A stretch of 27,002 nucleotides of DNA from Lentisphaeria bacterium (GCA_016287975.1 JAEEXV010000175.1:1-27002); one strand, 5' to 3'. Positions 1 to 7,846 are shown, numbered from the stretch's first letter. Numbers and translations: made by a program. Notes: generated by a model not told the origin, from the letters alone.

Positions 1-18
1 CCCGCCAGCCCCGCTCCA

Positions 19-147
19 CCAGGGGACACGCCCCCTGGACCCCCACGCCGTCGCCTGCCACGGCGCCCGTGCCTTTCGCGGCTCCCGCCGCGACCCCGCC
101 TCACGGCGGGGACGGCATCGGCCGCCTGGCGGCGACGGCGTTTTTTT
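19..147 (+). terminator. GC-rich hairpin cluster ending in a T-run (candidate terminator)
   Basis: Several perfect hairpins lie side by side: CCAGGGG/CCCCTGG at 19-25/32-38, CGCGGC/GCCGCG at 77-82/87-92, CCCCGCC/GGCGGGG at 94-100/105-111 and GCCGC/GCGGC at 121-125/129-133. A longer pairing, CGCCGTCGCC (46-55) with GGCGACGGCG (131-140), encloses most of them and runs directly into seven T at 141-147. The T-run is on the + strand, so this would end a transcript coming from left of the window. It also lies downstream of the minus-strand SUMF1 gene but offers that strand no T-run. It could instead be a structured RNA. Confidence 0.5.
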
Positions 148-178
148 CTGGTTACGGCTCAAAGAGAGGACAGGATGC

Positions 179-1135
179 CTATTGAACTCGCACAAGGGCC
201 ACGCGGAAGCCGAGGATGTCGTTGCGGTACGTCGGATCGTGCCCGTCGCGGCGCCACGCGGCAAAGCTCGCGACGTTGTTCCAACTGCCGCCCCGACACA
301 CCCGGATCCCGCCCGATTTCGCCCCCGCTGGATCCGTTGCATCGCCGTCGTATTTCGCGTACCAGTCGCGGCACCATTCCCAGACATTGCCGCTCATGTC
401 GAACAAGCCAAGTTCATTCGGCTCCTTCTTGCCCACGGGATTGGTCTCGCCATTTGAATTGTCGACATACCACGCCACCTCGTCCAGATTCATGCTTCCG
501 CTGTAGACAAATCCCTGACTGCGGCTGCCGCCGCGCGCGGCATACTCCCACTGCGCCTCCGTCGGCAAGTCGAAGCGGAAGCCTGACGGCGCCAACTTCA
601 GTTTGTTCAGTTTCTGGCAAAAAGCCCTCGCGTCGTTCCAGTCGACGTACTCCACTGGGTAGTCCCCGCCGTTCTTGAACCTCGACGGGTTGCCCCCCAT
701 CACCGCCTCCCACTGCGCCTGCGTGACCGCGTATTTCCCCAGCCAGTAATCCTGCGTCAGCGTCACCCGATGCTGCTCCTCGTGCTCTGGTCTCCCCATC
801 AGGAAACTCCCCGCCTCCACCTTCACCAGCTCCAGCGCCACGCCGCCTGGAAGCTGGATCTCCTTTTCCTCCAACTCCGCATCGGACTCTGCCGCATTGG
901 CCTCCTGAACCCTCCCCCCGCACTCCCCGCAGAACTTCGTCCCCGCTGGATACACCTTCCCGCACTTCACGCACGCGAACACGGGCCCCGCAGGCGTCTC
1001 GGGAGCGGGCGGCGCCGACGTTTCGCTGGACGCGGCATCCGCACTCGCGCCCTCTGGCCATTCCACCTTCTCCCCGCAGAACGGGCAGACCGTCTCGCCC
1101 GCCTTGATTTCCTCTCCGCAAAATGTGCATTTCAT
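179..1135 (-). CDS. Zinc-ribbon SUMF1 (formylglycine-generating-enzyme-like) domain protein
   Basis: Protein of 318 aa. Residues 1-75 hold two CxxC...CxxC zinc ribbons (C3/C6/C17/C20 and C55/C58/C69/C72) joined by an Ala/Pro/Ser-rich linker. A charged Glu/Asp stretch (81-92) leads into a SUMF1/FGE-sulfatase fold from about 93 to the end, with family hallmarks PTEAQWEYAARGG, MSGNVWEW, CRGGSW and LGFRVA. The usual C-x4-C copper-binding cysteines of true formylglycine-generating enzymes after RGGSW are absent (RGGSWNNVASFAAW), so sulfatase activation is unlikely and a binding or scaffold role is more probable. No signal peptide or membrane segment is visible. ATG 1135 was chosen because AGGAG at 1146-1150 lies 10 nt upstream; upstream in-frame Met codons at 1144 and 1180 are poorly placed. 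It is a monocistronic minus-strand gene. The fold is clear and the role unknown. Confidence 0.85.
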   Translation of the reverse strand: MKCTFCGEEIKAGETVCPFCGEKVEWPEGASADAASSETSAPPAPETPAGPVFACVKCGKVYPAGTKFCGECGGRVQEANAAESDAELEEKEIQLPGGVALELVKVEAGSFLMGRPEHEEQHRVTLTQDYWLGKYAVTQAQWEAVMGGNPSRFKNGGDYPVEYVDWNDARAFCQKLNKLKLAPSGFRFDLPTEAQWEYAARGGSRSQGFVYSGSMNLDEVAWYVDNSNGETNPVGKKEPNELGLFDMSGNVWEWCRDWYAKYDGDATDPAGAKSGGIRVCRGGSWNNVASFAAWRRDGHDPTYRNDILGFRVALVRVQ

Positions 1136-1194
1136 GTCTTTCATTCTCCTGTGTATGATGTCCTGCCTAAATCTAAACACTCAATTTCCCAAAA

Positions 1195-1270
1195 CACTGT
1201 TCCCCGCGAGGGCAGGCAATCGCCTGGTGAACGCCCCGAAAATGGTTGCCACGGCGGCCTCGCCGTGGCG
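1195..1270 (+). repeat. Degenerate copy of the MITE left end
   Basis: From about 1195 the sequence follows the left part of the 14858-15114 element in the same order and orientation: CTGTTCCCC, a GAGGG block, AGGC, then CCCCGAAAATGG and a CCACGGCG/CGCCGTGG palindrome. No matching right terminal repeat or target duplication was found. A vaguely similar stretch near 1567-1583 (GGGCGAGGAACGC) could be the eroded right end, which would make the relic about 390 bp long. Confidence 0.55.
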
Positions 1271-1338
1271 CCCCAAAGAGCCACCCGCACCCATTCCACC
1301 CCCCGAAAGTGTTGCCACAGCGGCCCCGCCGTGGCGGT
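1234..1338 (+). repeat. Two direct copies of a REP-like palindromic unit
   Basis: Unit 1 (1234-1270) and unit 2 (1301-1338) both begin CCCCGAAA and contain a GTTGCCAC(G/A)GCGGCC...CGCCGTGG palindrome able to fold as an 8-bp hairpin. The same unit occurs inside the MITE at about 14899-14935, and its palindrome occurs there again in inverted form at 15003-15025. The copies are imperfect, which suggests an old dispersed family. Confidence 0.65.
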
Positions 1339-1453
1339 CCGCAGAGATACAGTGTCCAATCAGGCCCGCCACAAGGCGTCTCCAAGGCTCTGGAATCGAC
1401 AGCGGCCCATTCACCGCGCCGCCACGGCGCGGCATCCCTCGCCAGAAAAGCCC

Positions 1454-1519
1454 CCGAAGGAGGCTTCGGAGCATAGCCAGGGGTGGAGCGAGCCGCAAAG
1501 CGGCGAGCGGCCCCTCTGG
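1454..1519. repeat. Palindromic intergenic block
   Basis: It contains a hairpin CCGAAG-GAGG-CTTCGG (1454-1469), then CCAGGGG (1477-1483) facing CCCCTCTGG (1511-1519), with a GCCGC-AAA-GCGGC hairpin (1492-1504) between them. The style, an AGCCAGGGG start with an internal GAGCGAGCC/GGCGAGC pair, is that of dispersed intergenic elements common in PVC-group genomes. That resemblance is from memory and not checked. A role as a bidirectional terminator is also possible. Confidence 0.4.
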
Positions 1520-1639
1520 AAGGGCGCCGCAACCAGACTGGCACCCAGAAAGAGATGCCATTGTCGGGCGAGGAACGCTCTTCGTGGAATTGCTGTCTAC
1601 GGCTGCCCATCTCATTCATCCGCATTCATCCAGCCATTA

Positions 1640-2533
1640 TCAGGCGACCATACCATATTCCTTTTCATGCACATACTTGAAACATGGGCCAAGGAAAGCC
1701 GCGATGCCCTCCACAGTCTCTTCAAACTCCAGAGGTGCATCCAACAAATGGTTCTTTCGGCAGAAAGCATGCCATTGGACAGGCTTTTCAGAGCGATGCG
1801 CGAACTCAGTTGTCAGGGCGTATGGCAATGTCATCGGGAGCTCGGTTCCGCGTCTTTGGAAGGTGTTCTCAATGGCCATCCGCAACGTTCTGGCTGAATG
1901 CTCTGCAAGACGGGAAAGTTGCCAGATGTCGTAGAAATCCTTCATCCTGCTGTTGCTTCCGCCGCGCACAACCATTGCCTCCAGTTTCTCCGCAATGACG
2001 GTCGCCATCGGATAGATTTTGAGGTGTGGAGATGAGCCGTCCAGCAGGACGGGAAAATCTGCTTGTTCAGGCGCTGGTGTGATGGCGTCGCCAACGCCGA
2101 TGTCGAATTGCAGCGGGATTCTGACTGTTCCAATGAATGCATTGAAGGTGATGCGTGTCCCGCTGTACTTCGTGTCTTCGCGTATGGCCTCCACGGCAAT
2201 GCCATCTGCGTCAAACATGATGCCGTCAGAATCCTCCAATCCCGCGATGCTGGCGAAAACCTTCCACAGATGTTCATGGCTCGTATCGCCAAAGCAAAGG
2301 AGGTCTGAATCCATCGTCGGACGCGAGTTGTCGCCATTTTGCCATATCACGAAAAGATTTCCACCCTTCAGGACAAAATTGTCGGCATAGCCGGAAACGG
2401 ACAGGCGATACAGGAAACGCTCTGTCGCATACCTCAGCAAGATATGCTGGTAGTCCTGCCTGCGAAGTTTTGACAGACTCTTGAGCCTGGTTAGCACGGA
2501 TGCCTGCATATTGGTGATTGTTCCCTTGCTCAT
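1640..2533 (-). CDS. abiEii: AbiEii/AbiGii-family nucleotidyltransferase toxin (type IV toxin-antitoxin)
   Basis: Protein of 297 aa in the usual size range of AbiEii toxins. The nucleotidyltransferase core is visible: the LKGGN loop at 55-59, RPTMDSDLL at 71-79 with the DxD pair D75/D77, FDIGVGD at 143-149, and the conserved block EKLEAMV (182-188) followed by SRMKDFYDIW (195-204). In characterised members the toxin transfers nucleotides, in some cases to tRNA acceptor ends, and halts growth, giving abortive infection against phage. Its ATG overlaps the abiEi stop by 4 bp (2530-2533), so the two are translationally coupled. Base composition is visibly less GC-rich than the surrounding GH genes, consistent with horizontal acquisition. 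It appears intact. Confidence 0.9.
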   Translation of the reverse strand: MSKGTITNMQASVLTRLKSLSKLRRQDYQHILLRYATERFLYRLSVSGYADNFVLKGGNLFVIWQNGDNSRPTMDSDLLCFGDTSHEHLWKVFASIAGLEDSDGIMFDADGIAVEAIREDTKYSGTRITFNAFIGTVRIPLQFDIGVGDAITPAPEQADFPVLLDGSSPHLKIYPMATVIAEKLEAMVVRGGSNSRMKDFYDIWQLSRLAEHSARTLRMAIENTFQRRGTELPMTLPYALTTEFAHRSEKPVQWHAFCRKNHLLDAPLEFEETVEGIAAFLGPCFKYVHEKEYGMVA

Positions 2534-3126
2534 AGCAGCATCATTTCCATGTATGGACGCATGATATTGGAGACGCGGCAGATTCTGGCTGCATCCTCCA
2601 GGGCGTCGACCGTGAATTTCTTCAGACGGTGTCCCTCGCGCAGGGCTTCCATCGCCACATCCAGACCGTATTTGTTGCGGAACTTGAAGCAGTCCGCCAC
2701 AGTTTTTGCGGGGGAATAGACGGGTATTCGCAGCCCATCACGATCAATATGTTCAATGCCGTATTCGTATGCCGCATCCGACATTTGAATGCAAACTGGT
2801 GCTGGACTGCCTGACAGCTGTGGAAGCCTGCGGCCAATGCGGACGGCCACCCAGAGTTCGTGCGGGGTCTGCGTGGTGAAATTGTGCAGGCGCAGGGCGG
2901 ACAGGAGGCAAACGACAAAATCCGTCCCCTTGGACAGAAGCACCTCGATTTCAGGCATGGGGCTGATGTCCATGTCTTTCGGGGCATACACCCCCTGGCA
3001 CAGGCGTTCAAGACGTCCACTTTGGCAATGGAAGGAGAGCAGCGCATGGGATACGCCTTTGTCCTGGGCCTCCTTTGCCGTGAATGGCCTGCCTGCATTG
3101 ATTAGATAACTGAGACCTTGATTCAT
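2530..3126 (-). CDS. abiEi: AbiEi-type antitoxin / autoregulator
   Basis: Protein of 198 aa. The N-terminal 50 residues form the winged-helix AbiEi region (FTAKEAQDKGVSHALLSFHC, then a GRLERLCQGVYAPKD turn). The C-terminal part has the family signature around YSPAKTVADCFKFRNKYGLDVAMEAL (about 138-163). AbiEi proteins bind inverted repeats in their own promoter and repress the operon while counteracting the AbiEii toxin. AAGGAG at 3135-3140 is 8 nt from ATG 3126, and a strong promoter lies just upstream. It is immediately followed by the toxin gene with an ATGA overlap. Lower GC than its neighbours suggests the pair moved in together. Confidence 0.9.
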   Translation of the reverse strand: MNQGLSYLINAGRPFTAKEAQDKGVSHALLSFHCQSGRLERLCQGVYAPKDMDISPMPEIEVLLSKGTDFVVCLLSALRLHNFTTQTPHELWVAVRIGRRLPQLSGSPAPVCIQMSDAAYEYGIEHIDRDGLRIPVYSPAKTVADCFKFRNKYGLDVAMEALREGHRLKKFTVDALEDAARICRVSNIMRPYMEMMLL

Positions 3127-3144
3127 GTATGCATCTCCTTGATG

Positions 3145-3182
3145 ATTTGCTTAAAATATAATCATCTTAAGCAAATTGTCAA
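3145..3182 (-). promoter_or_regulatory. abiE promoter with overlapping inverted repeat (candidate AbiEi operator)
   Basis: Read on the minus strand, a perfect -35 TTGACA (3182-3177), a 16-bp spacer and a -10 TATATT (3160-3155) precede the abiEi start by about 30 bp. A perfect 10-bp inverted repeat, ATTTGCTTAA (3145-3154) and TTAAGCAAAT (3167-3176), brackets the -10 box, so a bound protein would block RNA polymerase. AbiEi proteins are known to autoregulate through such repeats; that this one binds here is inference. Confidence 0.75.
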
Positions 3183-3223
3183 ATATAGTAGAGAATACTC
3201 TGCAATTTTGTTCAATGCGCGTT

Positions 3224-3240
3224 CTGGTTACGCTAACCAG
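3224..3240. promoter_or_regulatory. Operator-like palindrome CTGGTTA-CGC-TAACCAG
   Basis: Perfect 7-bp arms with a 3-bp centre in the gap between abiEi and the GH106-like gene, 54 bp past the latter's stop. No T-run follows on either strand, so it does not look like an intrinsic terminator. Related TGGTTAC sequences occur at 149-155 and 11196-11213. It could be the binding site of a LacI- or GntR-type regulator or part of a structured 3' end. Confidence 0.4.
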
Positions 3241-3294
3241 TATCATTTTAAAACACCCCCCCGTCCAGCCCCTCGCAAGGCCTCTGAAGGAGTG

Positions 3295-5643
3295 TCACTG
3301 GAACGTGACAGGACCGAAAAGGCCGGAGGACATGGATTCGGCCTCGAAGACGGTTTCTCGAACCGAATAGGGGGACTTCGGCGGGAAGGCCGTGTCGAGA
3401 TACTGCTGGCGTTCCAGGGTGAAGATATTGGCCAGCGTGTTGGTGACGATGACTTCAAGAGTGTTTTCACCGTCGCGGAGCGCCCCTTCCAACGCAAAGC
3501 GGAAAGGCGCCCAGGCTTTGCGCCCAAGGTCAACACCGTTGAGGCGCACGGTGCAGGCGTATTGGACTTCGCCCAGATCAAGGAAGTGACATGCGGAAGG
3601 GTTTTCGCAGGTGAAGACGGCAGTGTAAAGGGCGTCGCCGCTGAAGTCATCCCCGAGGAAAGGCCGCCAGTCGCCAAGGACGGCAGGCACCGACGGGACA
3701 TCAATCCGCCGTTGCGTATAGTCTTGCGCCTCCATGGCGAACTGCCGAAGGGGCTTCAGGGTGATCTGGCGCAAGTCCACTGAGCATGGCGTGCCCGCTT
3801 CGAACCTGGAGGCGGTGCTCATGGCCGACACGCCGCAGAGGAAGCAGCGGCTTTCGGCAGGACCGAAGAAGACGTCGGAGGATGCGGGAAGCAGGCTTCC
3901 AGTCAGCGGATCGGCCTCGGTGACCTCGTTGCAGGGGAAAGGAATATGGACGCGCAACGGCGTGTCCCCCGTATTGAACAGGAAGCAGCCGAGACGGCCG
4001 CCGCCGAGGTCGCGGAGGCGCATCCGCAGAGCGGGTGCCGCAGGCGTGATGCGCAGCAGGGGCTGGACATCTTCGGGGACGGTGCCGATGCCAGCGTCCC
4101 GCAGCGTGGCAAGGCGCGCCGCGATCTTCGGGGTCAGGCGCTCCTCGTCGGGGATGAGGACATGGGCATAGCGGGCATCGCCGAAATGGAGCGCGCCTTC
4201 CTGGAGCGTTCCCTCAAGCAGCACTTCGTCGTCGATGAAATCGAAGTCGCACTGGCGTTGCAGCAGGGATTCGCAGAGGGCGAAGAGCCGCGCGTTCTCG
4301 CGGGCGGCGATGTCGCCACCCAGGGCGAGCAGGCGACGGTTGAAATAGATTCCCGTGTCGAGCCGAGGCGTCCCGCAGGCCATGAGGAAGGAGAGGCGCT
4401 CCGTGTAGGCATGGAGGTCGGACATGAACTCCCAGAACGGGCAGTAGCACGCCCCGAAGAGGGGGCGGTAGTAGGACATGCGGCTGCCCTGCATTGTCTG
4501 CGGGTAATGGGCGAAGACGAAGGCGTTGATGCCGCAGGCGAGCATGAAGTCGACGACATACTTGGCCTGGGCGGGCGTCAGGCCCGCCCCGTAGACGGCG
4601 AAGACCTCCGCCACGGCCCGCGGCTGGCCGATCTGGTGGGCGGCCGAGGAGGCCAGTTTCGGGAAGGGATGGAGGCGGCCTGGGAAGATCTGCCGCCAGA
4701 TGGCGTCGACGCCCGGCAGATCCAGCGCGCGCAGATGGCGCAGGCTGCGCCCGCCGCCCACGACATCGCCAATCCAGTCGTCTTCGCCGTTGAGGTGCCC
4801 GCCCGAAAGCAGCCCGTGGCGACGGCACCACGTCCGCAACGGCAGGAGGTAGCGTTCCAGGAAGAGTTCCGAACTCACGTCGTAGTAGTCGGCGACGGTT
4901 TGCGTCAACGGGTCGTCGGGGGATTTGGCGGCCCATGCACGGGCATCTCCCCGAAGACGAAGGATATCCGCGATGAACGGTGTGAGGTCGTAGCCTTTGC
5001 GCCGCAGAAACTGCTCGGCGAAGTCGGAACACCAGCCAAGGGCGTCGGCATAGAGGGTGAGCGGCGACGGTTCGTCGGTGAAGGCGAAGCGGATGCTCTT
5101 CCCGAAGTGCCGATCGAGGTTCCGAGCGTATTTTTCGTGGGTGAGGTCAAGGAAGACCTCGACCGCGCCAGGGGCCGTGATGTTCGCCCGATTGTTGAAG
5201 GGCGCGTCGGTCGTCTGGTTGACCTCGCGGATCCGCCCATCCCCGTCGAGGATGATGGCGTGGATGTCGAAAGCGCCCTTCCCCGCCTTCAGCACCTGCC
5301 CGCAGGCGCTGCCCGACGGCCACCCGCCTTCATCGTAGAGATAGTAGTTCATGCCCATCCGTTCGCATTCGTCCACCAGTTCGGCGATGCAGTGGAAGAA
5401 GCCCTCGCTGAGATAGGCGGGCGCCAGGTCGGAATGGATGTCCGCGCGGAAGTCCGGTGGCAATGGATGCAGGCACACGGAGCGGGCGCCATGCCCGTGC
5501 ATGTCGTGGAGTTGCGCCTTGAGTTCCGCGATGTCAAGCCGCGCGTTGAGTTTCCAGAAATATCCTGGCGAATGGACCGCATCGGGATTCTGGAAGGCTT
5601 CAATGGAGAAGGTGTAGCGCATGGAACGAAGGCGATCAGCCAT
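3295..5643 (-). CDS. Cytoplasmic glycoside hydrolase, GH106-like (alpha-L-rhamnosidase type)
   Basis: Protein of 782 aa without a signal peptide. The N-terminal half looks like a TIM-barrel hydrolase of the GH106-like group: YLYDEGGWPSG at 101-111 and FTDEPS at 188-193 are characteristic. The last roughly 100 residues form a beta-sandwich of the GH2 sugar-binding kind (HFLDLGEVQYACTVRLNG, then LGRKAWAPFRF, then GENTLEVIVTNTLAN). GH106 enzymes release alpha-L-rhamnose from pectin or glycan side chains; the actual substrate here is not evident. It is the last gene of the minus-strand carbohydrate cluster, and its ATG overlaps the AraC gene stop by 8 bp. An alternative start is ATG 5622 (MRYTFSIEA), which would leave a 13-bp gap; neither start has a strong ribosome binding site. 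The family call is fairly sure, the specificity unsure. Confidence 0.75.
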   Translation of the reverse strand: MADRLRSMRYTFSIEAFQNPDAVHSPGYFWKLNARLDIAELKAQLHDMHGHGARSVCLHPLPPDFRADIHSDLAPAYLSEGFFHCIAELVDECERMGMNYYLYDEGGWPSGSACGQVLKAGKGAFDIHAIILDGDGRIREVNQTTDAPFNNRANITAPGAVEVFLDLTHEKYARNLDRHFGKSIRFAFTDEPSPLTLYADALGWCSDFAEQFLRRKGYDLTPFIADILRLRGDARAWAAKSPDDPLTQTVADYYDVSSELFLERYLLPLRTWCRRHGLLSGGHLNGEDDWIGDVVGGGRSLRHLRALDLPGVDAIWRQIFPGRLHPFPKLASSAAHQIGQPRAVAEVFAVYGAGLTPAQAKYVVDFMLACGINAFVFAHYPQTMQGSRMSYYRPLFGACYCPFWEFMSDLHAYTERLSFLMACGTPRLDTGIYFNRRLLALGGDIAARENARLFALCESLLQRQCDFDFIDDEVLLEGTLQEGALHFGDARYAHVLIPDEERLTPKIAARLATLRDAGIGTVPEDVQPLLRITPAAPALRMRLRDLGGGRLGCFLFNTGDTPLRVHIPFPCNEVTEADPLTGSLLPASSDVFFGPAESRCFLCGVSAMSTASRFEAGTPCSVDLRQITLKPLRQFAMEAQDYTQRRIDVPSVPAVLGDWRPFLGDDFSGDALYTAVFTCENPSACHFLDLGEVQYACTVRLNGVDLGRKAWAPFRFALEGALRDGENTLEVIVTNTLANIFTLERQQYLDTAFPPKSPYSVRETVFEAESMSSGLFGPVTFQ

Positions 5644-6538
5644 ACAGGCGTTTCCGATACTGGCTGGGAGTCTGGTGGAAGCGCCTCAAAAAGCAGCGCG
5701 AGAAATAGCTGGCGGAGGAGAAGCCGACCTGGTAGCAGATGTGGGTGACGGAGGCCAGGTTCTCCCGAAGCATCTGGCAGGCGACCTCCAGGCGGATGTT
5801 GACGAGGTATTGCAACGGCGAGGTCCCCATGAGGCGGCTGAACTCGCGCATCAGCGTGCTTCGGCTCATCGCGGCGACATGGACCAGTTCCGCCAGCGTC
5901 ACATTCTGGTCGTAGTGGTCTTCGAGGTAGTTGACGACCTTTTCGATGGCGGGCTGGTGGTAGTCCTGCCGCGGGATCCGCGTGGTCGCGAACAGTGGCG
6001 CCAGAAACCCCGTCAGGTAGAGAAAGATGCCGAGGGCGCGGGTGCGGAAGCCCAGCCGCCGCTCCGTGAACTCCTCCACCAGCAGGCGGAGTTGCTTTTC
6101 GACCAGCAGCATATCCGCCTCCTCCAGGTGGATGCAGGGATACGGAATCGCCTCCGCATCGGGGCTGGAGAGGTGGAAAATCACGTCGTAGCCTGGCAGC
6201 GTGCAGAGGTCCAGGCGCGGGAACTGCAGTTTCTGCGGATAGAAGACGACATTGACGAGGGAGAGGCCGTTGACATTCTCATAGCGGTGTGCCTTCTGGA
6301 TGGGGATGATCAGCACGTCCCCACGCGAAAGATGCCGCGTGCCGCCAGTGGTCACATGGTCGCCCGCGCCCCCCAGGATGACGACCAGTTCCACAAACTC
6401 ATGCGCATGCAGCGCCGTGTTCTCCTGCGAGACCTGCTCGACGACCTTCAGCGGAAAGGTCAGATCCTGGAAGAATCGCTTGTTCGGCTTGACTTCAAGC
6501 ATGGGGGACTGGTGGTTTGCTGGAGACACTGCCGTCAT
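5636..6538 (-). CDS. AraC-family transcriptional regulator
   Basis: Protein of 300 aa. Residues 1-150 form a cupin-like sensor (HAHEFVEL at 44-51, SRGDVLIIP at 71-79) that in this family binds a sugar or sugar derivative. Residues 195-300 carry the two helix-turn-helix motifs, the first around LAELVHVAAMSRSTLMREF and the second around ITHICYQVGFSSASYFSRCF-like sequence, ending in FHQTPSQYRK. ATG 6538 was chosen because it overlaps the dehydrogenase stop in an ATGA arrangement; ATG 6502 (MLEVKP) is an alternative. The open frame continues far upstream to 7360, but that part is an antisense-like shadow of the dehydrogenase gene. Its position inside the cluster suggests it controls the surrounding GH genes. 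Confidence 0.88.
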   Translation of the reverse strand: MTAVSPANHQSPMLEVKPNKRFFQDLTFPLKVVEQVSQENTALHAHEFVELVVILGGAGDHVTTGGTRHLSRGDVLIIPIQKAHRYENVNGLSLVNVVFYPQKLQFPRLDLCTLPGYDVIFHLSSPDAEAIPYPCIHLEEADMLLVEKQLRLLVEEFTERRLGFRTRALGIFLYLTGFLAPLFATTRIPRQDYHQPAIEKVVNYLEDHYDQNVTLAELVHVAAMSRSTLMREFSRLMGTSPLQYLVNIRLEVACQMLRENLASVTHICYQVGFSSASYFSRCFLRRFHQTPSQYRKRLYG

Positions 6539-7839
6539 TGCATGAACGGGCGCAGGTCCCGCTCGCCGGATTCGTCGTGGATGCAGCGGTAGACCGCGTC
6601 GCCGATGGCGATGGCGCGCAGCCCGTCCACCGACTTCGCGAGAATGTCGTATTTGCGGTCGGGATCCTCGCCAAGGAAGACATCCTCGCGCAGGAGCGGA
6701 TCGCCGCCGCCGTGGCCGCCCACGCCCGCAGGGACGCTGATGCGCTCGCGGCCGCCGAAGATGGGGAAGCAGTCGATGAACTGGTCGCCGTCCGGCCCGT
6801 TCAGGTTCGGGAGGGGAACGCCGGCCTCGCCGCCGTACTCCATCGTCTCGATGCGGCCGTGCGTGCCGTTGATGGCCAGGCGATAGCCCTCGTAGGGCGT
6901 GGAGAAGTTGCAGGAGTAGTTGAGGAGGGCGCCGTTGCGGTATTTGACATTGGCGATGAAGGTGTCGTAGATGTTGATCGCCTTGTCGAAGATGCACATC
7001 TCGGGACGGTAGGTCGTGAACATCTCGCTGAACCGCCCTTGGAGGAGCTGCAGATGGTCGTCCTGAGTGCGCAGATGCGAGTTGCGCGTCGCCCAGCGCA
7101 TGTTGTAGGCGCACTTCAGGAACTGCGGGCATTGGCTGCACAGGTTCCCGTCGACATCGCCCTCGGGCTTGAACGGGGCGTTCGGGCCGTAGTGGTTCAG
7201 CGCGCCGAAAGCATGGACCTTCTCGGGGATGCCGTCGATCCACCAGTTGACCAGGTCGAAATGATGGCTCGCCTTGTGGATCGAGAGCGACCCGGAGTTC
7301 TCGCGCATCCGATTCCAGCGGTTGAAATAGCTCGAACCGTGGCGGATGTCCACATACCACGTCAAGTCCACGTGCGTCACACGCCCTACCTTGCCTTCAA
7401 GCACCAGCTCGCGCACCTTCCGATGCACTGGATTGTAGCGGTAGTTGAAGGTGCAGACAACCTTGCCTTTGGAGGCCTTCTCCGCCTCCACCACCTTGAG
7501 CGCGTCCTCGGTGTTCGTCGTCATCGGCTTCTCCGAGATGACGTCCAGTCCTCGGCGCAGTCCCGCCAGGATGTAGTCCACATGGTGGCAGTCCATGCAG
7601 ACCACGAGGATGGCGTCTGGATGCGTCTCGTCGACCATCTTGTCGAACTCCCGCTCGTTGTAGCACGGGAGCCCGCCAGTTTCAGGATGGAGTTTCCTGC
7701 AGTAGGAAAAGCGCATCGGGTCGATGTCCAGAAGCGCGACCAACTGGGCCGCCCGTGGGAAATCCCGCAGGATCGGTCCGATGTACATGTCGATGGCGCG
7801 GGAGGAGACCCCGCAGACGGCGTAGCGTTTGATGTTCAT
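6535..7839 (-). CDS. Gfo/Idh/MocA-family NAD(P)-dependent oxidoreductase
   Basis: Protein of 434 aa. The N-terminal Rossmann fold runs through about residue 125 with a nucleotide loop CGVSSRA (9-15), slightly off the usual GxGxxG, and the catalytic EKP at 103-105. The C-terminal sugar-binding domain contains HKASHHFD (188-195) and a C-x2-C-x5-C cluster (C234/C237/C243), seen in a subset of this family and possibly metal binding. These enzymes oxidise or reduce sugars, inositols or uronic acids. ATG 7839 was preferred, leaving a 7-bp gap after the upstream GH stop; an upstream in-frame TTG at 7854 would overlap that stop. The 3' end overlaps the AraC gene by 4 bp. It probably processes a monosaccharide released by the cluster's hydrolases. 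Confidence 0.88.
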   Translation of the reverse strand: MNIKRYAVCGVSSRAIDMYIGPILRDFPRAAQLVALLDIDPMRFSYCRKLHPETGGLPCYNEREFDKMVDETHPDAILVVCMDCHHVDYILAGLRRGLDVISEKPMTTNTEDALKVVEAEKASKGKVVCTFNYRYNPVHRKVRELVLEGKVGRVTHVDLTWYVDIRHGSSYFNRWNRMRENSGSLSIHKASHHFDLVNWWIDGIPEKVHAFGALNHYGPNAPFKPEGDVDGNLCSQCPQFLKCAYNMRWATRNSHLRTQDDHLQLLQGRFSEMFTTYRPEMCIFDKAINIYDTFIANVKYRNGALLNYSCNFSTPYEGYRLAINGTHGRIETMEYGGEAGVPLPNLNGPDGDQFIDCFPIFGGRERISVPAGVGGHGGGDPLLREDVFLGEDPDRKYDILAKSVDGLRAIAIGDAVYRCIHDESGERDLRPFMQ

Positions 7840-7846
7840 TGCATGT

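Larger units (their letters stand above)
1136..1639. other. Repeat-rich non-coding gap between SUMF1 gene and abiE
   Basis: About 500 bp with no credible gene: the open frames on both strands are Pro/Arg/Ala-rich and resemble nothing. It contains a degenerate copy of the start of the MITE found at 14858 (from about 1195), two direct copies of a palindromic unit (1234-1338), a small GC hairpin (GCGCCGCCACGGCGC, near 1418) and a second palindromic block (1454-1520). The piece 1585-1639 directly after abiEii shows no clear terminator. Confidence 0.6.

Noticed and set aside
1136..1640. CRISPR-like reading of the repeats in the gap
   Set aside because: Only two spaced copies, imperfect, with no regular spacers and no cas genes; they match the MITE family instead.
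3946..5748. 600-codon open frame on the + strand opposite the GH106-like gene
   Set aside because: Antisense shadow typical of GC-rich DNA: composition dominated by Arg/Ala/Gly/Glu with no motif, while the minus strand encodes a recognisable enzyme.
6539..7360. N-terminal extension of the AraC open frame
   Set aside because: It overlaps the dehydrogenase gene in another frame and its translation is Arg/Pro-rich; the ATGA overlap at 6535-6538 gives the natural start.
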